A stretch of 64,000 nt of DNA, taken from assembly GCF_900101915.1 (NCBI RefSeq), contig NZ_FNAL01000015.1:3116-67115 (forward strand). Reading direction: 5' to 3'. This document shows, one piece after another, positions 27,467 through 37,307 of this stretch (positions are counted from its first letter, which is position 1; each line of letters starts with the position of its first letter). The notes under the pieces were generated by a model. That model worked only from the letters and a program-made list of their open reading frames with translations. It ran no database searches and had not been told where the DNA came from. This DNA comes from Psychrobacter pacificensis. GTDB taxonomy: Bacteria > Pseudomonadota > Gammaproteobacteria > Pseudomonadales > Moraxellaceae. Position numbers and translations under genes: made by a program.

Positions 27467-28876
27467 ATGTCGAACAAATTATTAGATCTTATTCAATCCT
27501 CTAATGCTAAATGGGTTGACTTTCGCTTCACTGATACGCGCGGTAAAGAGCAGCACATCAGTTTCCCAGCATCGACTATCGATGAAGATGTCATGGAAGA
27601 TGGCAAAATGTTTGACGGCTCATCTATCGCTGGTTGGAAGGGTATCGAAGCGTCTGATATGATCTTGCGTCCTGATCCAGAAACGGCGTTCGTTGATCCG
27701 TTCTTTGATGCGGTTACTGTCGTCGTGACTTGCGATATTATCGAGCCATCAACACTACAAGGCTACGATCGTGACCCACGCTCTATCGCACGCCGCGCTG
27801 AAGAGTACTTAAAATCCACTGGTATTGGTGATACTGCTTACTTTGGTCCTGAGCCTGAGTTCTTTGTATTTGACGATGTAAAATGGTCAGTTGACATGTC
27901 TGGCGTGAGTCATAAAATCACGGCTGAAGAAGCAGCATGGTCAACTAACGAGACGTACGAGTGGGGCAACATGGCGCATCGTCCACGCGTCAAAGGCGGT
28001 TACTTCCCAGTACCACCAATCGACAGTTCACACGATATGCGTTCTGTCATGTGTGCACGCATCGAAGAAATCGTTGGTGAAGGCCGCGTAGAAGTTCATC
28101 ATCACGAAGTGGCTTCTTGCCAGTCTGAGATTGGTGTTGCATTCAACACGATGGTACGTAAAGCGGATGAAGTTCAGCAATTGAAATATGTTGTCCATAA
28201 CGTGGCGCACCAGTTTGGTAAAACAGCGACCTTTATGCCAAAACCAATCGTTGGTGACAACGGTTCAGGTATGCACGTACATATGTCAATCTCAAAAGAT
28301 GGTTTAAACACCTTCTCTGGTGATGAGTATGCTGGACTATCTGAAACGGCACTGTATTTCATCGGCGGTATCATCAAACACGCTCGTGCGCTGAACGCAA
28401 TTACCAACCCATCAACGAACAGCTATAAGCGCCTTGTACCGCATTATGAAGCACCTATCAAGCTTGCGTATTCAGCGTCTAATCGCTCAGCGTCTATTCG
28501 TGTGCCACATGTAAGCAGCCCAAAAGCGGTACGTATCGAAGCGCGTTTCCCAGATCCAACAGCGAACCCATACCTAGCATTTGCCGCGCTATTGATGGCA
28601 GGTCTTGACGGTATCCAAAACAAAATGCATCCAGGTGAAGCGGCTGACAAGAACTTATATGACTTGCCACCAGAAGAAGAAGCACAAATCCCAACGGTTG
28701 CAGAGAGTCTAGATGTTGCATTGCAAGCACTAAAAGATGACCATGACTTCTTGTTAAAAGGCGATGTGTTCACTAAAGACATGCTAGAAGCGTTTATTGC
28801 ATTGAAAGAAGAAGAAGTACAACGCCTAAACGTGACTGTACACCCTGTCGAGTTTGACATGTACTACAGCTGCTAA
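27467..28876 (+). CDS. glnA: Glutamine synthetase type I
   Basis: 469-aa dodecameric enzyme making glutamine from glutamate, ammonia and ATP. Motifs include [22 protein letters not shown] (metal-binding), [22 protein letters not shown] and [17 protein letters not shown]. Tyr398 in NLYDLPPEE is the adenylylation site, so it is of the regulated GSI-beta type and should be switched off by GlnE. GGAG precedes the ATG at 27467. Promoter evidence points to NtrC/sigma-54 control. Confidence 0.98.
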   Translation: MSNKLLDLIQSSNAKWVDFRFTDTRGKEQHISFPASTIDEDVMEDGKMFDGSSIAGWKGIEASDMILRPDPETAFVDPFFDAVTVVVTCDIIEPSTLQGYDRDPRSIARRAEEYLKSTGIGDTAYFGPEPEFFVFDDVKWSVDMSGVSHKITAEEAAWSTNETYEWGNMAHRPRVKGGYFPVPPIDSSHDMRSVMCARIEEIVGEGRVEVHHHEVASCQSEIGVAFNTMVRKADEVQQLKYVVHNVAHQFGKTATFMPKPIVGDNGSGMHVHMSISKDGLNTFSGDEYAGLSETALYFIGGIIKHARALNAITNPSTNSYKRLVPHYEAPIKLAYSASNRSASIRVPHVSSPKAVRIEARFPDPTANPYLAFAALLMAGLDGIQNKMHPGEAADKNLYDLPPEEEAQIPTVAESLDVALQALKDDHDFLLKGDVFTKDMLEAFIALKEEEVQRLNVTVHPVEFDMYYSC

Positions 28877-28913
28877 TAACGAATTAGTCCGTTAAGTTAA
28901 TTCGATAAAAAAG

Positions 28914-28945
28914 AACCAGTCAAGTGAATTTTGGCTGGTTTTTTT
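28914..28945 (+). terminator. Rho-independent terminator of glnA
   Basis: 10-bp stem AACCAGTCAA with TTGGCTGGTT (one G-U) followed by a run of Ts, 38 bases after the stop. Confidence 0.9.
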
Positions 28946-29098
28946 GTACCTGTTGGAAAAGATAGTGGTATAAATGGATGATATTTTTTTAAATACCATT
29001 GATTTCACATCAAATCCTACTGATTTTGCACCAAAAGTGTCGCATAATAGTTCTTATAAAAGTATATTAATAGTAAATACTAATTAGGTTGACTGACT

Positions 29099-29791
29099 AT
29101 GAGTTTGTTATCAAAGCGAGATTTGTTACGAGGTAATATACAGTTAGGAGCATTGGCTATCATGGCTAGTCTTTGTGCGCCTCTCAGCAACGCAGCACCC
29201 ATCTATAAAGTGATTGATGAGCAAACAGGGCAAATCACCTTTACCGATCGTCCGCAATCCTATGAGGAGCAGGCAGGAAAACAAGTCAGCCAGACCAGCG
29301 TTAATACCGGCGAAAGTAGCGCCCCCAAAGGAATGCCAAGTGAGGTCAGAGGCAATACTGATCTTCCAGCTGCCGCTGCCACCAAACCTGCGGTGAATAT
29401 CAACTATCAGTTGAGTATGATTGAGCCGAGTACAGAGCGTGCCTATCAGCGCCCTGCACAGAGTATCGTCATCGCGCTTGATGTAAAGCCTGCGCTACAG
29501 AATGGCGATCAAGTGAGTATATATTTGGATGGTAAAGAAATCGCCCAAGGATTAAGTGCTTCTGTCGCGACAGTCGATCTGCAGCCAGGCCCGCATAGCA
29601 TCCGCGCTGTAGTTAAGAAGGTATCAGGACAAACAGGGCAGCAGGTCAATCGTACGGTACATGTCATTCAAAACACCTTGATTCTACAAAAGAAAAAGAA
29701 GCTTGCCGAGCAGCTGCTTGCTTACGAGCGCTTGCCATGGCACCAAAAGGTCTTGTTAAAAATGCGCGGTAATGACGCTGTATCTCAATAG
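29099..29791 (+). CDS. DUF4124-domain exported protein
   Basis: 230-aa protein of unknown function. A signal peptide covers about residues 1-32 (ending LSNAAP). A DUF4124 motif follows, APIYKVIDEQTGQITFTDRP, the usual 'YKW.D..G...YSD.P' pattern of periplasmic proteins. Residues about 105-200 look like a beta-sandwich with VSIYLDGKEIAQGLS and GPHSIRAVV. The C-terminus is basic and helical. glnA upstream has its own terminator, so this is a separate unit. Convergent with the SIMPL gene. Confidence 0.75.
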   Translation: MSLLSKRDLLRGNIQLGALAIMASLCAPLSNAAPIYKVIDEQTGQITFTDRPQSYEEQAGKQVSQTSVNTGESSAPKGMPSEVRGNTDLPAAAATKPAVNINYQLSMIEPSTERAYQRPAQSIVIALDVKPALQNGDQVSIYLDGKEIAQGLSASVATVDLQPGPHSIRAVVKKVSGQTGQQVNRTVHVIQNTLILQKKKKLAEQLLAYERLPWHQKVLLKMRGNDAVSQ

Positions 29792-29815
29792 CAAAGTCAT
29801 TAGTAATATATAAAT

Positions 29816-29852
29816 AAAAAGGGCAGACGTGATCATCGCGTCTGCCCTTTTT
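29816..29852. terminator. Bidirectional terminator between DUF4124 and SIMPL genes
   Basis: 14-bp perfect stem AAAAAGGGCAGACG with CGTCTGCCCTTTTT around a 9-base loop. It serves both converging genes. Confidence 0.9.
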
Positions 29853-29897
29853 ATGTATTGCTTCTACTGAGCTTTAAATAAGCCTGTTGTCATTTAC

Positions 29898-30614
29898 TTA
29901 TTTGGTCAGCTCAATGGTACCATTGGCAGTCACTGAGATAGTGCTATTACCAGACTCAAAGCTTTGGCTTGGTACCGACTCGTCTGCCATGCCTGATTTC
30001 ATGCTCATAGCGCTATACATTGGGCGTGGATAGTTGCTACCGGTATTCAAATTAACATTCACGACGCGATAGCCGCGTGCATTCCAAGCGCGCGTCAGGT
30101 TTTTGGCCTGCTGCTGGAAGGCGCGAGACGCTTCTGTCATTAGTTTTTGCTCTAATGCATCTTTTTTGGTGTCTGAAACCCCAAAATTAAGATTATCCAT
30201 GACTAAGGTTTCTTGTAAATCCGCAATCAGCTGACTGATTGCTGCAAAGTCTGTACTTTTCAAGTCTATGTTTGCTTGACCTGTCCAACCAATGATTTTG
30301 TCGTTTTTGTCATAGCGTGGATAGGTACGCTGCTGCCCAGTGCTCACAGTCACGCTTGGGTAGCGTTTGGCAATTTTCATGGCATTATTGATTGACGTAT
30401 TAAGCATCGTGGCTAAAGTTTTGGCATCCGTTGCCTGAGCCTTTTTATATAAGCTGGCACGTACTTCATCGTTTTGGATTTCTTCTTTTACTTCTGTCTG
30501 AAACGTCAGTTGGTCATAGCCTGTTGGCTCTGCATGGGCGCTACCTATCATGGCTGTCATTAAACAAGCAGTACCAGAAGCGATGGCCAGTTTATTCAAT
30601 AGAGCATTTTTCAT
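29898..30614 (-). CDS. SIMPL (DUF541)-domain periplasmic protein
   Basis: 238-aa protein with a signal peptide (ending GSAHAEP). The SIMPL/DUF541 pattern is visible: a Y.L.F..EV..E..ND start, TLATMLNTSINNAM, a VSTGQQRTYPRYD strand, and a GWTGQANIDLKSTDF strand. Members such as E. coli YggE are periplasmic or outer-membrane-associated and linked to stress tolerance; the biochemical function is unknown. ATG at 30614. Confidence 0.82.
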   Translation of the reverse strand: MKNALLNKLAIASGTACLMTAMIGSAHAEPTGYDQLTFQTEVKEEIQNDEVRASLYKKAQATDAKTLATMLNTSINNAMKIAKRYPSVTVSTGQQRTYPRYDKNDKIIGWTGQANIDLKSTDFAAISQLIADLQETLVMDNLNFGVSDTKKDALEQKLMTEASRAFQQQAKNLTRAWNARGYRVVNVNLNTGSNYPRPMYSAMSMKSGMADESVPSQSFESGNSTISVTANGTIELTK

Positions 30615-30823
30615 GGTTATCTCCTAAATCAATGTTAAGGGTATTCATATGAATACTTTCAAAAGGTATTTACAAAGGAAGTTGTACCTCTTATTTTTAA
30701 GTGTTGACATGTGTGCAACTTCATTCACTAAAATAACAAAATCTGTATAAGTTGCTGTGAGAATTTTGTGAGCTAGGTTACTGGGTTATTTTTCGATTAA
30801 AACAAACAGTTTTGAGATAGGGG

Positions 30824-30851
30824 TTGTAAAATTAAAAAATCCTTGTATAAT
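30824..30851 (+). promoter_or_regulatory. Promoter of the SRP RNA gene
   Basis: A perfect -10 TATAAT (30846-30851) lies 16 bases after TTGTAA (30824-30829). The predicted start, seven to eight bases downstream, coincides with the 5' end of the RNA. Confidence 0.75.
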
Positions 30852-30858
30852 CTCATCC

Positions 30859-30968
30859 GGTGGCTCCATTGGTAGCCTCGCAACATTGTTCTATGAATCC
30901 CGCCAGGACCGGAAGGTAGCAACGGTAATAGATTTGATGTGTGCCGAGGATGTGCTGATGGAGTCGCT
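30859..30968 (+). ncRNA. ffs: Signal recognition particle 4.5S RNA
   Basis: 110-nt small SRP RNA. The apical Ffh-binding part reads CAGGACCGGAAGGTAGCAACGG, with a GGAA tetraloop and the asymmetric loop bases as in E. coli. The ends GGTGGCTCCAT and ATGGAGTCGCT pair over 11 positions, including wobbles. GTGTGCCGAGGATGT matches the conserved 3' part. It partners Ffh and FtsY in cotranslational targeting. The last bases run into a T-tract (30968-30974) that probably terminates it. Confidence 0.95.
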
Positions 30969-31031
30969 TTTTTTTGCCTAAAATTTGATAGATATTCTAA
31001 TAAAGTACCTAATATACCGGTATTCTGTATT

Positions 31032-31060
31032 AAGCCCTTCATTGTAAAGGGCTTTTTTTT
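31032..31060 (+). terminator. Second terminator downstream of the SRP RNA
   Basis: Stem AAGCCCTT with AAGGGCTT and eight Ts. It insulates lemA from SRP RNA transcription. Confidence 0.8.
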
Positions 31061-31172
31061 GTCTAAAATTTCATTCGATTTCTTATTTAAATTAAAAGCG
31101 TCATTGATTAATATGCGTTAAAATACAATGTATTAAGTTTTAATAACATTCTAGACACTTTGAGGTTTGGTT

Positions 31173-31769
31173 ATGAAGATGTTTGTTTGGCTGTTCATTA
31201 TATTTGTGGTGCTAATCGTTATGTTTGGGGTGTCCATATTTAATAAATTGGTGCGTGCACGTAACCAAGCAAAGAACGGCTTTGCGCAGATAGATGTGCA
31301 GCTCAAACGTCGCCATGATTTGATTCCAAATCTAGTCGAAACAGCTAAGCGTTACCTGACTCATGAGGAAGAGACACTGACACGAGTTATTAGCGCACGT
31401 AATCATGCTCAAAACCTACAAGACTCGCATAAGCATCAGCCAGACTCACAAGAGCACATGGCACTATTTGCCAAAGCAGAAGGCATGTTGTCCAAAGCGT
31501 TGAGTCAGTTTTCGGCAGTGGTAGAAGCCTATCCTGAGCTTAAAGCGGACAGTATGATCAAAGAGTTGATGGATGAGCTGACCAATACCGAAAACAGAAT
31601 CGGTTTTGCTCGTCAGCACTATAACGATAGTGTGATGTTTTATAATAATGATCGTGAAGTGTTCCCTAACAATCTTGTCAGTACAACCTTTGGTTTTCGT
31701 CCGCTTAGTCCCTTGGTATTTGCAGACAGAGATACCATTGCTAAAGCACCGAATGTTAATCTGGGCTAA
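31173..31769 (+). CDS. lemA: LemA family protein
   Basis: 198-aa protein with one N-terminal membrane helix (residues 2-22) and a coiled helical body outside the membrane. The LemA signature reads KLVRARNQAKNGFAQIDVQL followed by RRHDLIPNLVE. The late FGFRPLSP motif is also typical. Function is not established in general; it is commonly paired with an M48/HtpX-type protease, as here, with the protease 36 bases downstream. ATG at 31173 is chosen over upstream TTG because GAGG lies seven bases before it. Confidence 0.9.
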   Translation: MKMFVWLFIIFVVLIVMFGVSIFNKLVRARNQAKNGFAQIDVQLKRRHDLIPNLVETAKRYLTHEEETLTRVISARNHAQNLQDSHKHQPDSQEHMALFAKAEGMLSKALSQFSAVVEAYPELKADSMIKELMDELTNTENRIGFARQHYNDSVMFYNNDREVFPNNLVSTTFGFRPLSPLVFADRDTIAKAPNVNLG

Positions 31770-31808
31770 GATTTAGATAAATTTGACCAAGGTTAGGCAG
31801 CCCAGTTG

Positions 31809-34688
31809 ATGGATTTTTTTGGTGAACAGCGGATACGTACACGCCGCAGTCTATTACTGTATGGACTGTTTTTTCTTATTGTGCTCGCCCATATCGTGGT
31901 GGCACTGGCTATCATGGGACTGCTGTTAACGGTATTCACAGGCGGTATATATCATTGGGTATTGATGCTAGTCATTCTCTTTATAGTAGGCAGTTTCGTT
32001 GGTGGGAGTTTTTTAGAATATCGGCGTTTGCGAGCGGGTGGTCGCGCTATTGCCCAGCGAGTAGGGGCGGTCAGATTATTTATTGATAACAGTCAGGAAC
32101 CATGGGAGCACAGCCATGGGGTCGCGCATCAACATGAAATCAAAGAAAAAGTTCACTATCGCTCACATCATATAGCAGTACGAAGCGAGCGTGATTTCCC
32201 ACCAGTCTATCGTCGTTATTATGAAATTGCCCATCAGTTAGCGATTGCGTCAGGTTTGTCTGCGCCTCTCTTATACGTACTACCCAATGAGCAAGGAATC
32301 AATGGCTTTGTCGCGGGTCGCCATCGTCAAGATATGGTGCTTATCGTGACCCAAGGCGCGCTAGATAAATTGTCTGATAAAGCATTATATGGGCTGATTG
32401 GTCATGAGTATGGTCATATCTTGCATGGGGATGCCACGTTCAATCTACAGCTGATGGTGGTACTGGCTGGCCTACAGATTCTATATGATTGGAGCGATCC
32501 CATTCCTAATACTCGCTATTCTGACAATACAGTTGCCACCGATATTCCTCTATCACAGAGACACGTTGATGGACGCGCGCGCAATACCGAAGCTCAGACT
32601 AATCACTTTACGACCCACAGCGAGTGGGTAGCGTACTGGCAACAGCAGTCTCACCAGCATCAGTCTAGATGGGTACAAAATACACCAGCGATGCCTCACA
32701 GAGCACCCCGTAGTGTCTGGACACTACTGCTCCATGGTCTGAGCTTCTCGAGTATGGCAAGTGCCCAGCTAATCAAACACAGCTTTAATCGTGAGCGTGA
32801 GTTACTTGCTGATGCAACCAGCGTACAATTAACGCGCTCGCCTGCGATCATAGAAACCTTAAAAGCTATTCACCAAGATTCACTGGGCTCACGATTATCG
32901 AGTGTTGCTGATATCAACGGACTCAGCCATTTTTTCTTTGCCAGTAGTGGCGCGGACTTGGGTGATGTGTCTTGGTTTGCCACTCATCCAAGCTTGACGG
33001 AGCGTATGAGTGCTATTAATGCTGATGCCTATCGTAAGTTTGCCGTACAAGTCGTTAAAGAAAAGCGGATCAATCAGCAGAAGATAAAAGAAATATATCG
33101 GCAGCGCCATCTAGGTGATTGGGGAGCTGTAATAAAAAATAGCCTAAGCAAAAATTCACAGAAAAAGTCTCAAAAGTCTCAATTGCCGCATCGATCATTG
33201 TTCGATATTGATGCAGAAGAAAACCATAAGCAGAACGCTATTTTTAATAACACTGCAAGTAACAGTGAAAGCCAGACAGATAAAGGTCTTGAGTTCACTA
33301 AAGAGGTAGATACCATTATCGATGGTCGCTTGCAGGTAGAAATAGCACCAATAGATACCGATAATTTGCTGAAGCCTTGGCAGGCCAGACCTGACGCTCA
33401 CCTACCAGAAGATACATTAATTGAAGCGAGCGATATTCAAAAGGTGTCACTCCCGCAATATGTACTCGATCATATTTATCATCCACTTGGTGCACAAGCG
33501 CTAATAGAAGCAGTCATGCTTTGCCATCAGCATCAACCATTGTCAACAAATGCATTATATGGTTTGGCAGATATTTGGGGTGAGGGCTTTTCTATTGAAA
33601 GTGACTCTACTAGTCATAAGCAAGTATTACCCCATAGGATAGATGCTAAGCTACTGGCCATAGTGGCCAATTTGGATAGACGTTTGGACAGTGCTTTGAT
33701 TGTATTTGCATTAGCCCAGTTACGTCGTCATGACTTATCTGAAATACATATCAAAAAATTAAAGCTTAGAAGTGACAGCGAACACAGTCACGAAAGCGAT
33801 CAGTACTATAAAAAACAAGCAAAATGCCGTACGATGTTGTTGCGTTACCAACAAGGTATGGTTGAGTTATTTCACCAACAGCTGACATCTGACTTAACTA
33901 AAAGCTTAGCTTGTGATTCTGTAGATCAAAAAATATCGAGTGATCGCTCTTACTCGGCAGCGAATTCATTCAATCATTCATTAGCTGTAGAGAGGCAAAA
34001 ATCATCCATACTGTCATTATGGCAAGCGTTACAATTACAGCAGTTACTACCGATATTGTCTGAGGTTTTACACGATACGGATACGCAAGCTCTATCATCA
34101 CAGACACTCAAAACTGGTATAGAAGGCGTAAGGGTACAGCTAGATCCTTCAGGTCAAGTATTTGAAGCACTGAGCAATGCTCAGATTTCGGAAATAGTTT
34201 TACTGGCGTATCGCCTATCAAAAGACGCTAAAGGCCAGATGATCTCAATATATGAGCGCTCATTATTGAGTGAAGGTGATGAGAGTGTGGCGCATTACAT
34301 TGTAGATTTAAGACGTCATGCGCGTTTGGTTTATATTGATTTGACGACAGTGAGCGATGTCAATTTGCAATGGTTGTTATTAACGGCACAACACTTAAAT
34401 AGTATTCAATTATTAGCGATTATTGCTGCGGTTCCTATTTCTACTATTCATTCTATCAATCGCCCCATAAATACTTTGGGTAGTACTAATTATCCAGAGA
34501 GACAACAGGATGGTAGTCAAATAGATTATAATGACGATAGCACGATAAGACCTGCTCATCATGAGTATCGACAATGGCTAAGTACATTGCATACCGTGAT
34601 GTTACACGATACGATAATCAGCCAAGATGAATATGATTGCCTGATCGCAATGTCAGAGCGCTGGCTAGGCGTACGGCAGCTTTTTTGA
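31809..34688 (+). CDS. M48-family metallopeptidase with very long C-terminal region
   Basis: 959-aa membrane protein. Two transmembrane helices lie at about residues 14-65. The protease domain has the zinc motif HEYGH (His199, Glu200, His203) and a likely third ligand, Glu near 331 in FNRERELLADA. The protease part ends around residue 430. About 530 residues follow that I cannot assign; they are soluble, His- and Gln-rich and mostly helical, with no further membrane segment evident except a weakly hydrophobic LLAIIAAVPI stretch. HtpX-type proteases are usually about 290-350 aa (some M48 proteins reach about 650), so this is unusually large. It follows lemA closely and is likely cotranscribed. 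Confidence 0.82.
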   Translation: MDFFGEQRIRTRRSLLLYGLFFLIVLAHIVVALAIMGLLLTVFTGGIYHWVLMLVILFIVGSFVGGSFLEYRRLRAGGRAIAQRVGAVRLFIDNSQEPWEHSHGVAHQHEIKEKVHYRSHHIAVRSERDFPPVYRRYYEIAHQLAIASGLSAPLLYVLPNEQGINGFVAGRHRQDMVLIVTQGALDKLSDKALYGLIGHEYGHILHGDATFNLQLMVVLAGLQILYDWSDPIPNTRYSDNTVATDIPLSQRHVDGRARNTEAQTNHFTTHSEWVAYWQQQSHQHQSRWVQNTPAMPHRAPRSVWTLLLHGLSFSSMASAQLIKHSFNRERELLADATSVQLTRSPAIIETLKAIHQDSLGSRLSSVADINGLSHFFFASSGADLGDVSWFATHPSLTERMSAINADAYRKFAVQVVKEKRINQQKIKEIYRQRHLGDWGAVIKNSLSKNSQKKSQKSQLPHRSLFDIDAEENHKQNAIFNNTASNSESQTDKGLEFTKEVDTIIDGRLQVEIAPIDTDNLLKPWQARPDAHLPEDTLIEASDIQKVSLPQYVLDHIYHPLGAQALIEAVMLCHQHQPLSTNALYGLADIWGEGFSIESDSTSHKQVLPHRIDAKLLAIVANLDRRLDSALIVFALAQLRRHDLSEIHIKKLKLRSDSEHSHESDQYYKKQAKCRTMLLRYQQGMVELFHQQLTSDLTKSLACDSVDQKISSDRSYSAANSFNHSLAVERQKSSILSLWQALQLQQLLPILSEVLHDTDTQALSSQTLKTGIEGVRVQLDPSGQVFEALSNAQISEIVLLAYRLSKDAKGQMISIYERSLLSEGDESVAHYIVDLRRHARLVYIDLTTVSDVNLQWLLLTAQHLNSIQLLAIIAAVPISTIHSINRPINTLGSTNYPERQQDGSQIDYNDDSTIRPAHHEYRQWLSTLHTVMLHDTIISQDEYDCLIAMSERWLGVRQLF

Positions 34689-34750
34689 TAAGAACTACCA
34701 AAATCATCTAAAAAACTATATAGACAACATAATTAGGATAGTAGAGTCGT

Positions 34751-35641
34751 ATGAGTGATATCCAAGACCCGCTAAGTGTATTGCAGCGCCGTGTGCAGCA
34801 GCGCCAAATCCTAGCGATGATGGGTATCAATCAATGGGTGCGGCCTGAGTCAAGTACCGTAAATATAGCGGATATCACGATAGATTCGGTTGAGCACTCA
34901 AATAGTGGCTCTATTGATACTGAATCCGCGAGTGCTGGAGCTGCTGTAGAGACAGTCGTTCAGCCGACCAGTGGTTATGATACGAATGACTCTTATAGCA
35001 GCAACCATGATGATGTGAATAACGATGCTCATGGTCTAGGTATTCATGAACAGGCAGCCACCGAGCAAAGCCCAGTCACCTATAGTTTTGATAGTGTGAG
35101 CAATGAGATATCTGCTACTTCAGATGCACCTCGTCTTCACAATAGTCCAGATATCGAATCAAACCAAACCGCCGCATTTTTTATAGATGAAGTGGTGCAG
35201 TCAACAACTGCGCCTATTGCGCCACAGCAATTATCTCAAAGCAGTCATAATAGTGATAGTGTAAATGACGACAGCTTGAAAAAGGTAGCACCATTTAGCT
35301 TACAAGGTGGACGCTATGGGGATTGGGTGATATTGGTTGATATTCAGGCACTTAATAGTGATAGCCAAAAGCTATGGAATAATATCACTCAAGCACTCTC
35401 AATGACTCATGAGACGACCTCATTTCCGATTTGCGCCGGTATGGACACAGTAGAGCTTGCCAATGCCAGCCTTGCTGGATATGTCTTTAGAATTGGTCTG
35501 CGCGAAGAGATAAAAGTTGCTGCTTTAACAGTACTACCTGAAGGTCTTCAGCACCCCAACCTTATGACTGTGCCTACATTAGATGACATGATTGTAGATA
35601 GTGATGCTAAACGTCAGCTGTGGGAGCGCATATCTCATTGA
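34751..35641 (+). CDS. holD: Probable DNA polymerase III psi subunit (HolD-like) with long disordered insert
   Basis: 296-aa protein with no obvious family at first sight because residues about 45-175 are a Ser/Asp/Asn-rich disordered stretch. The two ends match E. coli HolD. The N-terminus reads RQILAMMGINQWVRPES, against the HolD pattern LQQLGITQW..R. The C-terminal domain (about 190-296) starts DWVILVDIQAL, has FPICAG... VFRIGL and VLPEGL, and ends AKRQLWERISH, as HolD ends ...ARAALWQQI. Psi links the clamp loader, through chi, to SSB. E. coli HolD is only 137 aa. The assignment is by motif order and not proven. Confidence 0.55.
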   Translation: MSDIQDPLSVLQRRVQQRQILAMMGINQWVRPESSTVNIADITIDSVEHSNSGSIDTESASAGAAVETVVQPTSGYDTNDSYSSNHDDVNNDAHGLGIHEQAATEQSPVTYSFDSVSNEISATSDAPRLHNSPDIESNQTAAFFIDEVVQSTTAPIAPQQLSQSSHNSDSVNDDSLKKVAPFSLQGGRYGDWVILVDIQALNSDSQKLWNNITQALSMTHETTSFPICAGMDTVELANASLAGYVFRIGLREEIKVAALTVLPEGLQHPNLMTVPTLDDMIVDSDAKRQLWERISH

Positions 35642-35733
35642 GTGATATTAAAACTGATATCGATGTAAATTTTTTTATCAACAAACTGAAATAAAGGTCG
35701 CTTCTTTATTTCATCATACCTAGGACTGTGATT

Positions 35734-36870
35734 ATGTCTATAACCCAAACGTCTACACCCACCGCTAATAATAGTACCCCGCATCGTCTGCCAAACTTCT
35801 GTGCTGGCCCTGCCGCCATGCCAACATCCGTATTGGAGCGTGCTCAGAGCGAATTGCTCGACTGGCAAGGTCGCGGCCTATCGGTCATGGAAGTCAGCCA
35901 CCGTAGTAAAGAGTACATGGCGATTACTGACAAAGCAGAAGCTAAGCTACGCACGCTTATGGAGATACCAGACAACTATAAAGTGCTGTTTTTGCAAGGC
36001 GGCGCTAGCTTGCAGTTTTCTGCCATTCCATTGAACCTGCTCAATGGTGGACGCGGCGATTATTTGACGACGGGTGCATGGTCAGGTAAGGCGATTAAAG
36101 AAGCCCAGCGCTATGAAGCACTTGGTCTGGGTAAGATTAACTTGGTCGCGACTGGCAAAGAGGACAACTTTACGACTGTACCCGCCCAAAGTGAGTGGAA
36201 TGTGAGTGACGATGCCGCTTATTTTCACTACTGTGCCAATGAGACTATCCATGGTATACAGATATTTGAGCCACCACAAGTAGACGCGCCAATCATTGCC
36301 GATATGTCATCTTGTATCTTGTCACAGCCGATAGACGTGTCTAAATTTGGTATGATCTATGCAGGTGCCCAAAAGAACATCGGTCCTGCAGGTTTGGTCA
36401 TTGCAATCATCCGTGATGATCTGTTGGGGCAGGCTAGCGCATGGTGTCCTATGCTACTGAATTATGAGCACCAAGCAGACAAAGAGTCTATGTCTAACAC
36501 GCCAGCGACGTACTCTTGGTACTTAGCAGGACTGGTATTTGATTGGTTGGAAGCGCAGGGTGGTGTGGCTGCTATTGGCAAAATCAACCAGCAAAAAGCC
36601 GATTTACTTTATAAGACAATCGATGAGAGCAGTTTTTATCACAACCCAGTCGATCCTCAGTATCGCTCTATCATGAACGTGCCATTTACTTTAGCAGACA
36701 GCAGCCTTGATAAAGTGTTCTTAGAAGAGTCAGAAAAAGCTGGCCTACTTAATCTAAAAGGCCATCGTGACGTAGGCGGTATGCGAGCCAGTATTTACAA
36801 CGCCGTGCCACTTGAGTGGGTACAGCAGTTGGTTGATTTTATGATAGCGTTTGAGAAAAAGCATGCATAG
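35734..36870 (+). CDS. serC: Phosphoserine aminotransferase
   Basis: 378-aa PLP enzyme converting 3-phosphohydroxypyruvate to phosphoserine, and also serving pyridoxal phosphate synthesis. Motifs are NFCAGPAAMPTSVLE, VMEVSHRSKEY, LFLQGGASLQF and YAGAQKNIGPAG, with the PLP-binding Lys in AQKN. The C-terminus has GHRDVGGMRASIYNA. ATG at 35734 is used because AGGA lies eight bases upstream; a GTG at 35728 is less well placed. Confidence 0.97.
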   Translation: MSITQTSTPTANNSTPHRLPNFCAGPAAMPTSVLERAQSELLDWQGRGLSVMEVSHRSKEYMAITDKAEAKLRTLMEIPDNYKVLFLQGGASLQFSAIPLNLLNGGRGDYLTTGAWSGKAIKEAQRYEALGLGKINLVATGKEDNFTTVPAQSEWNVSDDAAYFHYCANETIHGIQIFEPPQVDAPIIADMSSCILSQPIDVSKFGMIYAGAQKNIGPAGLVIAIIRDDLLGQASAWCPMLLNYEHQADKESMSNTPATYSWYLAGLVFDWLEAQGGVAAIGKINQQKADLLYKTIDESSFYHNPVDPQYRSIMNVPFTLADSSLDKVFLEESEKAGLLNLKGHRDVGGMRASIYNAVPLEWVQQLVDFMIAFEKKHA

Positions 36871-36889
36871 GTCATACTAGACTTTAAAA

Positions 36890-36925
36890 TAAAAGACGCC
36901 GCTTTTATAAGTTGCGTCTTTTTTT
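36890..36925 (+). terminator. Rho-independent terminator of serC
   Basis: Stem AAAGACGC with GCGTCTTT followed by seven Ts, about 20 bases beyond the stop. Confidence 0.85.
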
Positions 36926-36991
36926 ATGAGTATATTGATCGATGCACAGTTTGAGTAAAAAGCGTTCAATATCTGCTGCCATTACATCTAA

Positions 36992-37138
36992 TATAGTAGA
37001 ACCTCAATAAAATTGATACAGCATAGGAAACGCGCTCGATTAAACGCTGCTTTTCTTGCTTGCTGTAACTGCGTATCCAGAGGCTGCGAAAAATAGCGTT
37101 TAATCTTGCTATACCATTTTTATAATGGTTTCACTATA
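36992..37138. repeat. 143-bp MITE-like repeat, copy 1 (with TA flanks)
   Basis: Starts TATAGT and ends ACTATA. The internal core reads GATTAAACGCTGCTTTTC, then CTTGCTTGCTGTAACTGCG, then GAGGCTGCGAAAAATAGCG. The two strands of the core form a long, slightly imperfect palindrome. Removing the TA flanks leaves exactly 143 bp, as in the two other copies. This is the most diverged copy. It lies in the intergenic space before yejA. Confidence 0.75.
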
Positions 37139-37307
37139 CCAATGATGTCATACTGATGGATGTCGCACTGACGCCGCGTAACATGGCAAAATATTAGGTT
37201 AAAAAACCTAAGTTTGTTATGATGAAATTTTGCTATCAGGCTATTTTGCCGTCAGCGCTTAATTTTTGATACTCGCATTGGTTAGCATAGAGGTTTGTTA
37301 TAACGTT

